Assembly (NCBI RefSeq): GCF_023343835.1
Contig: NC_064435.1
Span: 80,734,134-80,798,133, forward strand
Length of the DNA: 64,000 nucleotides
Reading direction: 5' to 3'
DNA from: Lagopus muta
Lineage: Eukaryota; Chordata; Aves; Galliformes; Phasianidae
The notes beneath the pieces were generated by a model that saw nothing but the letters and a program-made list of their open reading frames with translations, made no database searches and was not told the origin of the DNA. Numbering within the stretch: the stretch's first letter is position 1; every line of letters starts with the position of its first letter. Shown here in pieces: positions 1-11,700 of the stretch. Made by a program: the position numbers and the translations under genes.

Positions 1-275
1 TTTACTCCCCTCCTGGGTGTAGGTTCCCTTCAGGTATTGATAGGCTGCAATGAGGTCACCCCGCAGCCTTCTCTTCTCCAGGCTGAACAAGCCCAACTCC
101 CTCAGCCTGTCCTCATAGGGGAGGTGCTCCAGCCCCCTGATCATCTTAGTCGCCCTCCTCTGGACCCTTTCCAAAATCTCAATGTCTTTCTTGTACTGAG
201 GGCTCCACACCTGGACACAGTACTCCAGATGGGGCCTCACAAGAGCCGTGTAGAGAGGGACAATCACCTCCCTAA
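1..275 (-). mobile_element. CR1 retrotransposon fragment, cut by window edge
   Basis: Antisense piece of a CR1 non-LTR retrotransposon. Read on the - strand it contains the conserved stretch encoding the C-terminal part of CR1 ORF2 ([23 protein letters not shown]) and then the [12 protein letters not shown] segment. The 3' part of the element lies beyond the left edge. It sits in the EXOC2 intron upstream of the first exon in the window. The element is 5' truncated, as is usual for CR1, with its upstream junction near 275. Confidence 0.88.
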
Positions 276-1528
276 ATTCTACTGCTATCTCCTAGAACTT
301 AGGAAAAACTCCAAAATCTCATGTGTAGGACTCGAGTCTCAAGTCCCAGACTGTTCTGCTTAGAGCACTATACAGAAAAAGGTGAAACATTCTGTGGTGA
401 GATAACATTTCTTATGGGTATAAAATTGGTGGGTAGCTATCTTGAATTTTGTGCCAGAATGTTCTGGCACAAGAAAAAAGCATTAATCTCTTGGCTTTCT
501 ACCTAGGGGAGAGACAAGGAGAAGACATAAAAGCCAAAACTTTTAATTGAAATCAGAATTGTTATGTTGCATTATAAAAGTTTTGTTTGGGAAAAGTAAT
601 ATAAGTATAAATTTGGTTTAAATATAGATCTGTAATTACTAACTAGACTAAATTGTAAATTGTACCTTCATGATGAACAAGAACTGAATCTGAATTTGGA
701 TGAAATTCACTTTATCATTTAAATGAAATGCTTGATCACTTTCAGAATATTTCTGTTTCACATAAAACTTCTGTGATGAGAACAGTTACTTTTCAAAGAC
801 TGAAGGAAGATCTATGGATTTTGTTTAATCTTTGATTTCATTGTCTACCTTTATGTGTGGTGGAGAGTGGTCAAGGTGAAATCCATCACAGAATCACAGA
901 TTGGCTTAGGTTGGAGTGGACCTTAAAGATCATCTAGTTCCTGCCATGTACCTAGACATGCAGGAGTGACATCCCCAAGCTTGTGTGCCCACCAGGTGAC
1001 AGACAAGAAGCAGACCAGAACCATTCTACTTCCTCATCTGATGGAAAAAAATAAAAATAAATTCAACAGCGAAGCCAAGAATAAAACATATATTGACAGA
1101 CTTTTGTACTCCTGTTTCCTTCCTCCCTGGGCAAGCCATTCAGTGAGAAGTCAAGCTCACTGTGTTATTTCTTTTTTTTTTTAAGATTGCATCCCTCTTC
1201 CTTCCTATCTCAGAACAGAAAAGAGAGCAAAATCAAAGCTTTATTGCTGTTACTGGGAGACAGAGCAATGTTTTTAGACTGCTGCATAGTGACTGTACAA
1301 ACCGTTTGACTTGAATCAAAAGTATGAAATTGTTCCTTACTGCAGTCTCCTAACTGACAAAGCAGTGTGGCAACCAGAAATACAGGAAATGAACTGTTAC
1401 AGGCTGAGGCTACTCACAACTGTAGCATGTTTTTTTACTTCCAAGAAAGATGAAGGTTTGGGATAATGGTATTCTCTTGATCAGAAGGTGTTATGTCATT
1501 GTTTCAGTATTTGTATTTCTGTCTTTAG
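276..1528 (+). other. EXOC2: EXOC2 intron (partial)
   Basis: AT-rich intronic sequence between the left edge and the first recognised EXOC2 exon. It ends in a polypyrimidine stretch and a TTTAG acceptor at 1528. Apart from a short CR1 tail near 890, I see no exon or other element. Earlier EXOC2 exons must lie to the left of the window. Confidence 0.6.
884..965 (-). mobile_element. CR1 3' tail remnant
   Basis: Matches the reverse complement of the CR1 3' end: the short tandem ATCACAGA-type terminal repeat, then the TTGGAGTGGACCTTAAAGAT segment and the conserved CATCTAGTTCC block. Only the last 80 or so bases of the element are recognisable, and they have diverged. Confidence 0.7.
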
Positions 1529-1590
1529 GCAAGACTGGAAATCTGTGCTTTGAGGGATACGGTGGCCATATATCTAACTCCTGACAGCAA
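1529..1590 (+). CDS. EXOC2: EXOC2 coding exon, third from last
   Basis: A TTTAG acceptor ends at 1528 and a GTAAGT donor starts at 1591. The exon is 62 bp: 20 full codons ([20 protein letters not shown]) plus AA, which is completed by C from the next exon. Human EXOC2 has V where this has I after DTVA, a conservative change. Confidence 0.93.
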
Positions 1591-4500
1591 GTAAGTTCTG
1601 CTACATTTTCTACTATTTCATTGTAATGGAATCTTTTCTAAACGTGCAAAAATACGTGATGTCAATTAAAGATTTTCAAGAGATTGATCAAAGTATGTGT
1701 TATACTACATATGCATGTGGAAAATTAATTACTTCTAAAGGTTTATCAGTTGATTTGAATTTGTTGACACAAACCAGGTATTCCTCGTCCTTAGCAAATG
1801 AGAGGTAGAAAAAAAACCAAACCTCTTAGTTGACCTACTAAGGAAACTGATGCAATAGCAAAAGCAGTCGTCACTGAGTTTTATCCAATTTGTCTTAAAG
1901 CACACCACAGAGAGTCTGCCAGGCACTTCAGGGAGGGTGTAGAACCAGACACTGATAGGATCCCCTTATAAGCACATGGAGAATAGGGCTTTCCACAAGC
2001 TTGTATACTATCCTTCTTCTTTTTGACAGACCTCATGAGAGAGAATGAATTCAGCTTTACACTGTCTATTAGAATGAAAGCTTCAGAAGGTTTTTTGGAA
2101 TCTGTCAGTGAGGTGCAAGACCACAGATAAGTGGAGGACTTGCTCACACATACGGTAGTATAATGGAGAAAGAAAAGCGCTAGCAGCATCAGTGGTTGAT
2201 GCAGTCAAGGCATGTAAAAACACAAACCATGGTAGCTGTCAGCAGTTTTGAGTAATGCTGATTAATTGAAGTTTCTGAGTGAGTATTTTTGGGATTGCCT
2301 ACGCTTTTGGTAGGATTAACACAGATTGCAATTTAATCTTTTTATCTGATCAGTATTTTTTAGGAGGCATTACAGAACGTGAGGCCCTCATAAAGACATA
2401 TGATGGTATTCTATGGTGTCACTGATTTCAATTTCAAAAAACTTGCTTCCGTGTTCTGAGTGCCTGACAGTGACATAGACCTAAATGTAAGCTATTTGGC
2501 ACCATAAAATGAAGTTGCTGTTGTCTCTCACCAATATATGATTCAGCAGAGTGAACTGTGGAAGCTGGAGCTTCATAAATGCCTCTTTATTTCTGGACTC
2601 TTCTGGTAATAGTTGGCATAAAGTCACCATTTTAATTTTTTTGAGAAGATTATATCAATCTGTGTAGAAGTTGCATCATTCCTTGCTCTTCTATTCCACA
2701 TCTGTTGCTTAGAGAGGTGTGGAACTGCCTTCCGTGGAGAATTTGACTTGGCCCCAAGAGACCTCCTGTACCTCAGAGTTGTCCCTAATTTGAGAGGAGG
2801 GTTGGACCAGAAGACCTTCGCTATGTTCTAGGCACAAGGCAGGCTAGCAACTATCTGTAATTCTTCAAGGGTCTGAGGCATCAGGCACTGTTTTAAATCA
2901 GCGGGGGATTGAACATCTCCTGTTTGTGTCTGTTTTACATCATGTTTGGAGAGTTGAGAGACCCGCTTGAGCCCATGGCCACTTTGTTTAATTTGCACAT
3001 GAACGTCAAGTGCCAAGTTAACATTCTGTTTTATATTGAAATAAGAAGGGCTAAAATAGAGTGTATTTCCATGAAGTGATAGAGAGAAGCTGAAGGGTGA
3101 GACTTTTACCAAGGGAATATGAGTATTTTTGTTTTCCTTACAGCTCAAGCTTTAAGCAAGCCTTGGAAGCTTTGCCTCAGATCTCAAGTGGAGCTGACAA
3201 AAAGTGAGTATACTGCACCTTCTTGTCTTTCTTCTGCTTTCTGGAGCCATTGCTATTTACCTTCATATCAGAGCTTTACTAGAAGAGGATTAAGTTTTAC
3301 TGTATTTGACCCTGGTTTTGGTTTTGACACTGATTTACAGTGTTAGAAGGCTCTTCGGACAGTGTTAAATGTTACCTGAATACTTGTTCATTGTGGCCTA
3401 TTAATTTATTAAGAGGACCAGTGGCTTTGTAGCATATGTCACTTTCTCATTCTAGTCTGATCAATTCTCTGTAGTTTTATGTTTATATTATAATGTCAGT
3501 TCATTTTAGCTTTCCACGCTGATCTTTGTTTCTGTGAGGTATATTGTCTTATCTTACCGAATTTAGCAGCAATAAAGAAAATACTAAGTAACAAAGTGCA
3601 AGTTTTTGGTGGCTGATATTTGGGCAACTCGCAAAATTGGCTTGCTTCCTTTTAGAAACAAGTAGAGTCTTTTGTTCTTTCTTAACATCAGGAGGAGGCA
3701 TTTGGGGTTCTTAATTCCCCACCATAGCAAACTTTGAGAACCAAGCTGCTGCACTGCATTAAATGTAGTATTTGTTTATTTTGCAAGAATAGCTTGATAA
3801 AGAATAATATGGTAAAACTAGGATAGATTTGTTGTCAGTATATTAGAAAAAAAGTAGAGCTTCTTTGTACAACCTATGGTCTGCAAACCATCTTTTCCCA
3901 GATGTCTTCTATCTATTCAAAACTACTCTTCACAAGACTTAAGAAATCTTAAGATACCTTTTTGCTGCCTTACTTGGCCCAATTAAAGACAGGAATCAGT
4001 TTTGAGACAGTTCTTTCAACTCAGACTTTCAGCAACACCTGTAGGGTTGTTTGGGTTTTGATTTTTTTTCATTAGTCACAAGTATGTGAACTTTGTCAGA
4101 CAGATGAGAATCAAGAACTACTTCATTTTTACATTTGTCACAGAATTCTGAGCCTTAGACAGCATAAAACTTGTTGCATTTCTCAGGTTGCTAGAAGTCA
4201 ATTGTCATCATCCCACACAGCTCATTAAAATCTATCTACATGTATTTATGTAAAATAATATACATTTATGCACCAATTTAGAGCTGATTGTTTATTCAGT
4301 CATTACTGTGGTGCTAAATAATGAATGTGTCCATACGCTCTTCCAAAGGGCTTTCTGAAGAAGCTGATGCTGATTTTTGTGGTGCAAGTTGTTCTTGTTT
4401 TGTTTTTTTAATTGACATTCACTGTAATTTATTTTGTTACTAGCTGTTTAGTAATCAAAACTGCAGTCTGAGAATTATAATAAATATCATCCATTGTACC

Positions 4501-5222
4501 ATGTACCCTTTTGGCAACAAACTATTGCTATTTTCCAAAATGAGCTCACACATACTTTGTTATCTAGAAAGGTTAAAGGTATGTGTTTGCCAGTGAATTA
4601 ATAATTCTCCTGGAACAGCCATTCCATTTCTGATCTTTCAGCCGTGATCCTTAACAGGAATCTGTGGAATACCTTCCAAAGGCAAGCTGTATAACTCACA
4701 TTCACAATTCAGCTGCAAGCCAAAAGCTTTAGCTGTTGTAGGGATACAGGTTTTATGGCACATAGTCTGACAGTTTTCTCACAGCAGTATTGTATCATCC
4801 TCTTTTCCATTTATTTTGCCATTGTAGTTTGCATATGCATTTCTTTAAGGAAAGTGATCTTCATGAGGATGGAAAGGCATATGAAAGCCTATTTTATAGC
4901 CTTGATGAAATCTGTGTAGTTGTATCCCCTCCTCTCGTCACAGATCATCCCATCATAGTTGCTGTAGTTCTCGGTAGCTGTAAGATTCAGGTATTTAAAC
5001 CTGATCAAATTTTAGGTTCTTCATTTAAGCACGCAATGTATTTGAAGTCGCAGACAGAATAGTCAACATTTTTGGCAATCGTTCACTTTTCAGAATCTGC
5101 AGAAGTTGTAAATAATTTCTTTTTGCAGGTTATTGGAAGAGCTGCTAAACAAATTTAAAAGCAGCATGCACTTGCAGCTGACCTGTTTTCAAACTTCTTC
5201 ATCAGCAATGATAAAAACATAG
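1529..5222 (+). CDS. EXOC2: EXOC2 / SEC5 exocyst subunit, C-terminal exons (partial gene)
   Basis: Last three coding exons of EXOC2 (SEC5), joined as 1529-1590, 3144-3203 and 5129-5222, TAG at 5220-5222. EXOC2 is a subunit of the octameric exocyst, which tethers post-Golgi vesicles to the plasma membrane; its N-terminal domain binds Ral GTPases. Only the helical C-terminus, 71 residues, is here. The reading frame is continuous through all three junctions (phases 2 and 2), every intron is GT-AG, and the translation reads [12 protein letters not shown], then [18 protein letters not shown], then [20 protein letters not shown], ending in MIKT. I recognise this as the vertebrate EXOC2 C-terminus. 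The exons carry no stop or frameshift. The gene runs toward IRF4 and is convergent with it. The rest of the gene (most of roughly 920 residues in vertebrates) lies to the left. Confidence 0.93.
1591..3143 (+). other. EXOC2: EXOC2 intron with degraded CR1
   Basis: A 1553-bp GT-AG intron (GTAAGT ... CTTACAG). It holds one eroded CR1 3' piece near 2.7 kb and nothing else I recognise. Short open frames on both strands here show no family features. Confidence 0.85.
2710..2822 (+). mobile_element. Degraded CR1 3' segment
   Basis: Retains the AGAGAGGTGTGGAACTGCCT and GGAGGGTTGGACCAGAAGAC blocks typical of the CR1 ORF2 end and 3'UTR, with gaps between them. It lies in an EXOC2 intron in the gene's sense direction. 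Divergence suggests an old insertion. Confidence 0.6.
3144..3203 (+). CDS. EXOC2: EXOC2 coding exon, second from last
   Basis: Acceptor CTTACAG ends at 3143 and donor GTGAGT starts at 3204. The exon is 60 bp: one base completes the previous codon, 19 codons encode [19 protein letters not shown] from the second S onward, and AA carries over. It is the only frame open through both junctions. Confidence 0.93.
3204..5128 (+). other. EXOC2: EXOC2 last intron
   Basis: A 1925-bp AT-rich intron from GTGAGT to TTTTTGCAG. I see no repeat family or exon inside. An internal AATAAA near 3572 is probably not used. Confidence 0.8.
5129..5222 (+). CDS. EXOC2: EXOC2 terminal coding exon
   Basis: Acceptor TTTTTGCAG ends at 5128. 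The first base completes a Lys codon, followed by 30 codons and TAG. The peptide contains [20 protein letters not shown] and ends SSSAMIKT, the conserved SEC5 C-terminus. Confidence 0.94.
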
Positions 5223-6855
5223 ACGTCGACACAACACAGGGAACTCAACAGATGCACACCAATAAACGTCACCCATTTTTCTGTACTACTTTGATTCCTT
5301 TGAAGGCCCCGAGGAAATCAGAAGGAATTTCATTGAAAAAGAAATGATGAGATCCAACTCTGAGTAATGGCATGAGGTATCCTGCTGAGTGAGAGTTCTG
5401 TTCATAATTATCTTGACAAAATAGTTTTCTGTCTACTGTATTTCATTCGGTGGAAGGGACTAAGTTTTGTTTACATACACTCTTCTTGGCTGTATGTTCG
5501 TGAAGAAATCTTTATTTATTTACACGCTGTAATCTCAGTTTCATTTGTTAAAAATATTTGAATGTATTTTTAGCAACTGTCACCTTAAATGTTAGTATTA
5601 CGCATGCTGCTCTGTGTTTCAGTCTGTTCCTTTCTAGATGTGGAGCAATGCTAATGTAAGTGACTGGAAGACTCAGCTTCTGCAAATAATTGAGAAGTAT
5701 GCTGTAAAGATTACAACTTACAGGTGACTATAAGTATCCAGATACAGTATGCTGGAGAATACCACTACTTCTGTGCTTAACAATTATCAACTTTTTTTCC
5801 TGCTGTCATCTGAAGTTGTAGTGGTCATTAAGTCTGATTTCTTGGAAGGCTTTTATTTTCTTTTTTCTTTTTATCTAGACAGATCTTTATCTTTAGTGTT
5901 TTCCTTCTGTTTGAGTATTGGTGTAGACCTTCACAATTGAAATAAGCTTTCCTGTCATTGACCACTAACAGAAGAGTGCTCTGAGTTTGAGATTAGTAGA
6001 AGCTGTTATGAATATTTTAGAATATTTAAAAATATTCTTTAGTATTAAGAACTATAGTAGTAAGTACTTCTGACTGGTGGTAGGTAAGCTAAGGTGGAGC
6101 ACAATATGTCGTTTTTGCTGTTTAATTCTCATTATTGTTATCTCTTCTTGTTCTTACAGTCTTTCTACCACTGTCTTCCCCTTCTCTCTTGTTATTCAGT
6201 CCTCTTTTCACCACCAGTTATTGAATTTGTTTGGAGGTGAACAGGACAGGAACAGTTTTGCTGCTATTAGCTTACAGTTACACAAAGTTTAAGAGCTGTC
6301 TTCCCAACAAAGAAGCAGGACCAGATTTGACACTGACTTTCATTTTGAGACTTGATAAAACGTGAAGGAAGCAACTAATATAAAGCAGTCTAGTGGCATG
6401 GGTTTAATTTTAAAACTGAAATCACACATTAAGTACACCATACAGAAATGATACAGTATTCTTTCTGTACTTGCAGAAACTGTGCATTGAGTTTTCAATT
6501 ATGTCAGCTTTTGTCTTTTGCCAGTCCAGTTACACGCTTTAAAAATATAACATGCAGCTCCAGTAATTATGAAATGCTGTGGAAGACAGCTTGATACTGA
6601 TGTATTTACTTGTTAAAAATTGTGCCTATGTAATGATAGTGTTGAATGGAAGTCTGAAATTTATGTCATTTTTTGTTTGAAACATATGTTATTATTGGAT
6701 TAACAGGGAGAGCCATTAAACATCTAAAGCAGTGTTGTTTTGTTGAATGTTGTGTATTTGAAGCTGGTCATAGTGTCAGCTCCCAATATTAACAAGTAAT
6801 TAGTCCAATTCTATAAGATTACCTTCAAAATAATAAAATATTAAGAAAGATGGTT
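5223..6855 (+). other. EXOC2: EXOC2 3'UTR (end inferred)
   Basis: AT-rich sequence downstream of the EXOC2 stop. Poly(A) signals on the + strand are AATAAA at 5261-5266 and AATAAA at 6832-6837. The second has a G/T-rich stretch (GATGGTTGTAAG) 10-20 bases after it, so I place the main 3' end near 6855. The shorter form ending near 5285 is possible. The inferred UTR includes a short inverted repeat at 6019-6038 with 9-bp arms. Confidence 0.5.
6832..6837 (+). terminator. EXOC2: Candidate EXOC2 poly(A) signal
   Basis: Canonical AATAAA followed by a G/T-rich downstream element, about 1.6 kb after the EXOC2 stop. The alternative signal at 5261-5266 has a weaker downstream context. Confidence 0.45.
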
Positions 6856-7366
6856 GTAAGCTTTTCCTGAATTCCTTGCTTTCCAAGAAATGAGGTTTCT
6901 TTATGAAGTTTACCAGACTCTACATTTCCTAAATTTATATTAGAAATGCTCATAAGTATTGAAAACTTAACTTATTCTCTGTGCTAACATAATAGAGCTT
7001 TGGGCATTTTTTGCTGTAACATCATTCTCCCTGTTGCATCACCTTGTTGCTTGTGTTTAAAACCTGAGATCTTTCAGATGTTGGTGTTCAGTTGCCTTAC
7101 TGAAGTACACTGTGGAACATGTCACGAATTGTAAACAAGAATAACATGTGAAGAATCAAAGCACTGCTTCAATTCAAACTGATTGGAGGTAAATGCTGGT
7201 GGTCAAGTCAGAGCACCAGATCTTCATGAATCCAGCTTTAAAGAAGAAACTGAATAAGTTTAAAGTTCATTTCTGTGGAAGGAGAGTTGGGGCTGTGAGG
7301 ACTTCATAGCTGAGGTACAGCAGGTTGCTGCATTTCCTCAGAAAAAAAGAAGTAGTGTGGCTTTGC

Positions 7367-7381
7367 AAAAAAAAAAAAAAA
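7367..7381 (+). repeat. A15 homopolymer
   Basis: Fifteen consecutive A on the + strand. It does not follow a recognisable retroposed gene, so it is best read as a simple repeat. Confidence 0.9.
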
Positions 7382-8758
7382 GGTGTAAAGATAGTGTTGG
7401 ACGTGGAAAAGGATGGGAGACCACATCAAAATACAGAGGGCTCACAGAAAAAAAGGGGGGCAATAAGGAAATTAAAGTAACAGAAGTGAAAGGTTCTGAC
7501 ATTTAAAGCAAAGGTAAGCACTGAAAAAAACAGTACAGGAGAAAAGTGAATTACTATATGAACATCAGACCTGTGGAAAAATCTAAAGAATATTCAAATT
7601 TAAATTAAAAAAAAAAAAGAAAAGAAAAAGGACACTGATATAGAAACCTGGAAAGCATTATTTCTCTTTCAAAAGAAAAATGTATGAAGTAAATAAGGTT
7701 GTAAAATACCTTGCTAAAAATAGGTAAAGTTTTAAGGGAAAATTCAACAATTCAGTATTGTTGAAATTTTCAGTCCCTGGAGATGTTGAAGCATTCTCCT
7801 GTTATTCTGTATTGCAATATTTATTCTGAATAGCCATGCATAGCTTAGGATAAAACCAAAGGAATAATAATAAAAAAGAACAAGAATGGTATGAATGTAA
7901 TGAAATGGGCATGGGAGGAAGGCAGAGGAAAAAATGCTTAAATAAAAATGGTGGAAAAAATAAGGGGAAATTCATTACACTATGTATCTGGAAGGTAACT
8001 TAATGAAAGGGATCAAAAATATAGCATAAAATAAGGATGAAATACTGTGCCTTCTCACTCACAAGATATTTAATTTTTAAATCGGTGCTGTTTGGATAAT
8101 ATGTTTATGGAATGTGCTGGTAGTACATTGTTGTCCAAGTTAAATACCTTCCTAAAAAAACTGAAATCAGTTTTGAGCTTAAGATACTGAAAGAACCACA
8201 GTCCTGGTAAGCTTCATATATGTGCTGAATGTCAAGCAATGTGAACAGACCTGAGGCTCCTTGCTCGGATCTCCATCAAGTGTTTAAAGTCTGCCCACCA
8301 TTTGAGGATCAAGACAGTTGTATCCTGTGCCTAAACCCCTTGCGCCTTCCTCTAGTTGCATATGAAGAACCAGAGCTCAACCCAGTTTAATTTAATTTCA
8401 CTGTATGGCAATAGAGAAGGAAACGAGAGATCTGTGCTTGAGGTGCTGTAGCAGTGATGTGTGACTGTTAAAGGTGAGATTTTTTTGTTTTCAATGCAGA
8501 CAGCCTTTTGTCTTCCAGAACTAGAAGCATCCATGAAATAATAGCATGTTTCTCTAGCTTTATTGTATAGACAGATGGGAATAAAAACTGTACAAAGCAT
8601 GGAGCTAAAAGAAAAAAAATAAATAAACTTAGTCGTTATTTATCTTGATTCTGCTAGAAGAGCTCAGTTCCCTTACATATGTTCAGGAAAAAAAGAACAA
8701 GAATTGATTGTTGATATAAAAGAAGGTGTAATGAAAATTAAAGATTTTATTTAATTTT

Positions 8759-8774
8759 AAAAAAAAAAAAAAAG
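8759..8774 (+). repeat. A16 run followed by A-rich tract
   Basis: Sixteen A, then a GGAAAAGAAAAAGAAAAATA-type A-rich tail to about 8795. I see no SINE body or processed pseudogene before it. Confidence 0.9.
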
Positions 8775-11700
8775 GAAAAGAAAAAGAAAAATAACCCAGA
8801 TAATCCAGATGATAGTAGAAGAAGACCTGTGGAGCTCTTTGCTGGGCCTACAGCGTGAGATGTAGAATTCCCTTACCTGCAAACATCTAAAATTTAGCTA
8901 GACAAAGCCCTATAAAAAATTATTTATAGATTTAACTCCTTTTGAGTTTGATTGTGCAGTGATACATAGATATTTTCTATTTTTCCAAAAGAAGGTAACA
9001 AATTGCAGTTTCCTAGATGCTCTTTTGCCTTGTGAAGAGGAGAACACTGAGATCAGAATCTTTGGTCATGGTTACATCTGACCATCAGAGACAGTGCTAC
9101 ACAAGGTATTTATGCTTCCAGACCTGCTGCCAGCTGGCATTTCAATCAACTCTAGCCCACTTCCTTGGCCCTGTCCTGCTAAAATATACATGAAGCACTG
9201 TAATTTTCCTGAAAATATTATTACAGTATTGATTGTATTGATTGATGCAAATCCTGCATCAATTGAAGTAGTTTTTTGGACTCTTGCGAGCAAGGAGACG
9301 TATGACATGTCTTGCGTACTACAAATGTTCTGCTGCTTTGTTCTTCTGAGTGTAAAGCTTTCCCCTAAAAGTTAGAAGAGATCCCAGATCTCATCAGAAT
9401 ATGCTGAAACTGAAAGATTGATGAAGTGCTTCTCCTGAAGCCTGAGCTGCAATATTCAGATCTGAAACTTTAACACTGGTAAAGCGTTTCTCACTGGATC
9501 TGATTGGTTAGATGCATCTTGTCCCGACAGAAAGAGGGACCCTTTAGGTAAGTAACACTGGCAGTCTCTTTCTTCCTGTTAGGAACTGTAGTTCTTGCGT
9601 GGTGCTTGTAATTTTGGTGTCATACAGGAATTAGTAACAGGCTGCGATGCTGTTGAAAGAGGCAAAAGCGCATACATATGTTGTGCCACCTAGGCATATT
9701 TAACTAATACAAAAGGAATATTGTTTAGAATTAGGCTCCCAGATAGTTTGGAAATATTTGGAGACTTGTTAAGTGTGATGATAGACTTCAAACAGGATGT
9801 TAGTCTTGGTTCTGTTGGCCCTTTTGGGCCACGTAGCCATGTACATGGCAGAGCTTTGGATACTGACTTTTATCCAAAAAAAAGAAAGGAGGGGAAAGGG
9901 GGACAATAAAAATCACTGTGTCTTTTAGGTATGTTTTAAAAACTTTAGGAGATAGTCTGATTAATTTACAAGTCAAGAAAACAAAATACTGCTTGAACAT
10001 TCATCTCTATTTATGTTGCAGCCTTCTTATACTGTAATAAAGAAAAAGTCAGATTTGCCTGTTGTATCTTCATTAGCAGTGTTCATGTTCTTCTGTATTA
10101 GATGTTAGTATGACGTGTGCCCATATTAGAAAGCTTGTAGACTCACAGGGGCTTCTGCAGTGTTAACATCCGACATTATTTTATGATTTTTGGAGGAGGC
10201 CATAAAAAGTGCTACATGGGTAATTATAGACAAAATAATTTTGCACAAGCTATGTTACTTGTTAGACTATTTTGGCTTCATGTAGTTGACAGCTTGTTTT
10301 CTGACTTTGCAGTACCTAGTAGGAGTTTATTAGCATGGAATAAAAGGGAAAATTGGGATTTACAGAGCACAGTTTCATTAGGGAACATGATAGCCACTTC
10401 CGTCTTTACCTTTTCGGTGGATAAACAATACTGGCCACAGGTTAAAGAGAAAATGTGTGCAATTTAGCTTCCCTTCTCTTTGCTCCGTTTGAATTCTGAA
10501 GCTCTGAAAGCTTTTGAGTCTATGTCCAAGGTAGTATTTTTTATTTCTGAGCACGTTGTGCAGCATCTAAATTAAATGCTTCTTTCATTATGACTTGATA
10601 GCCCAAGATGGCTTTCATTTGGATAGTCATTGACACATCCTTGAAGTCCTTTGAAATAATGTGTGTTGATGAGTAATGTAACACACTTTGCTACATCTTT
10701 CATTGGGAACAGAGGGTCTCATGCTGCTTTTGCATTAGTAGCACAAACAGAGCTGCTGCAGTTTATTTTTGGGATCAGGCAGTGGGGTTCTGAAGGGGTT
10801 CCTTTTTGCACCTAATTTTTTCTAGTCTGAATGTCCAAGGAGAAGTCTGTGTTCCTTTTCCCTCGTGCTCTCACTATTTAAAGGCTCATAAAGGTTCTGT
10901 ACAACTCTTCTGCAAGCAGTCCTCTTTGGGGTCAAGACCGAGTAAGGAAATCCTTAAGCCAAATTCCTTTTGAATTGGAAAATTTAAACAAGTTGAGGAA
11001 AAAAGAGTAAGACAATGGAAAGTGGAATCCAGCCTTATTTATAACAGATGCTATTAACACATGCTTAGTTTTATAGCCTGTCTTGGCACCATTTTGCCTC
11101 TTTCTTGTGAAATAACTTCAGTATAAAATATTCATTGCCAGTCCCAAGCAAAAAGTCCTAAATAAAATGAGTTGATAGACTCAGCATGGTTCATTAAAAA
11201 TGCATTAAATGCAAGTTACAGATTAAGAACTGATTTATTAAGGATAAGAGTTCTCTCTAACTCCTGAATTGGTCTTGGGTGTGCAGGTAGGGAGGACAAC
11301 TTTGGTTAGCACTCGTGTGCTGTGTCTTTCTGTGCATAGATGGCACCTCTGCAGTGGAATTAATACAGTTCTGATGTGAATGCACAAAACCAGAAAGCTC
11401 TGTGTAGACTCCAACCTGAAGGCAGTAGTACCTATTTCTAGATATGTGTTTATCTAGAAACAACAAGAGTCTTCTTCTCAGTGGCAGGAGGTGGCTCGTG
11501 CTGCAGTCCTAAAGCAGCAGAATTTCTGTGGCCACAGATTCTGCTTCAACCAAGTGAGGTATGTTCCTCGCCTTTCTTGGTTCAGAAGCAGATTTTTAGC
11601 ACAGAATGTCAAATCAGATAATTTATGAAGTAAAAATTGCAAAATGAGACAGTCTTTCTCACTGCTCATTACTCACTTTTTCTGATACATTCCACTCGTG

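Noticed and set aside
3570-3577. AATAAA in an EXOC2 intron as an alternative 3' end
   Set aside because: It precedes the conserved terminal exon, and nothing suggests that intronic polyadenylation is used.
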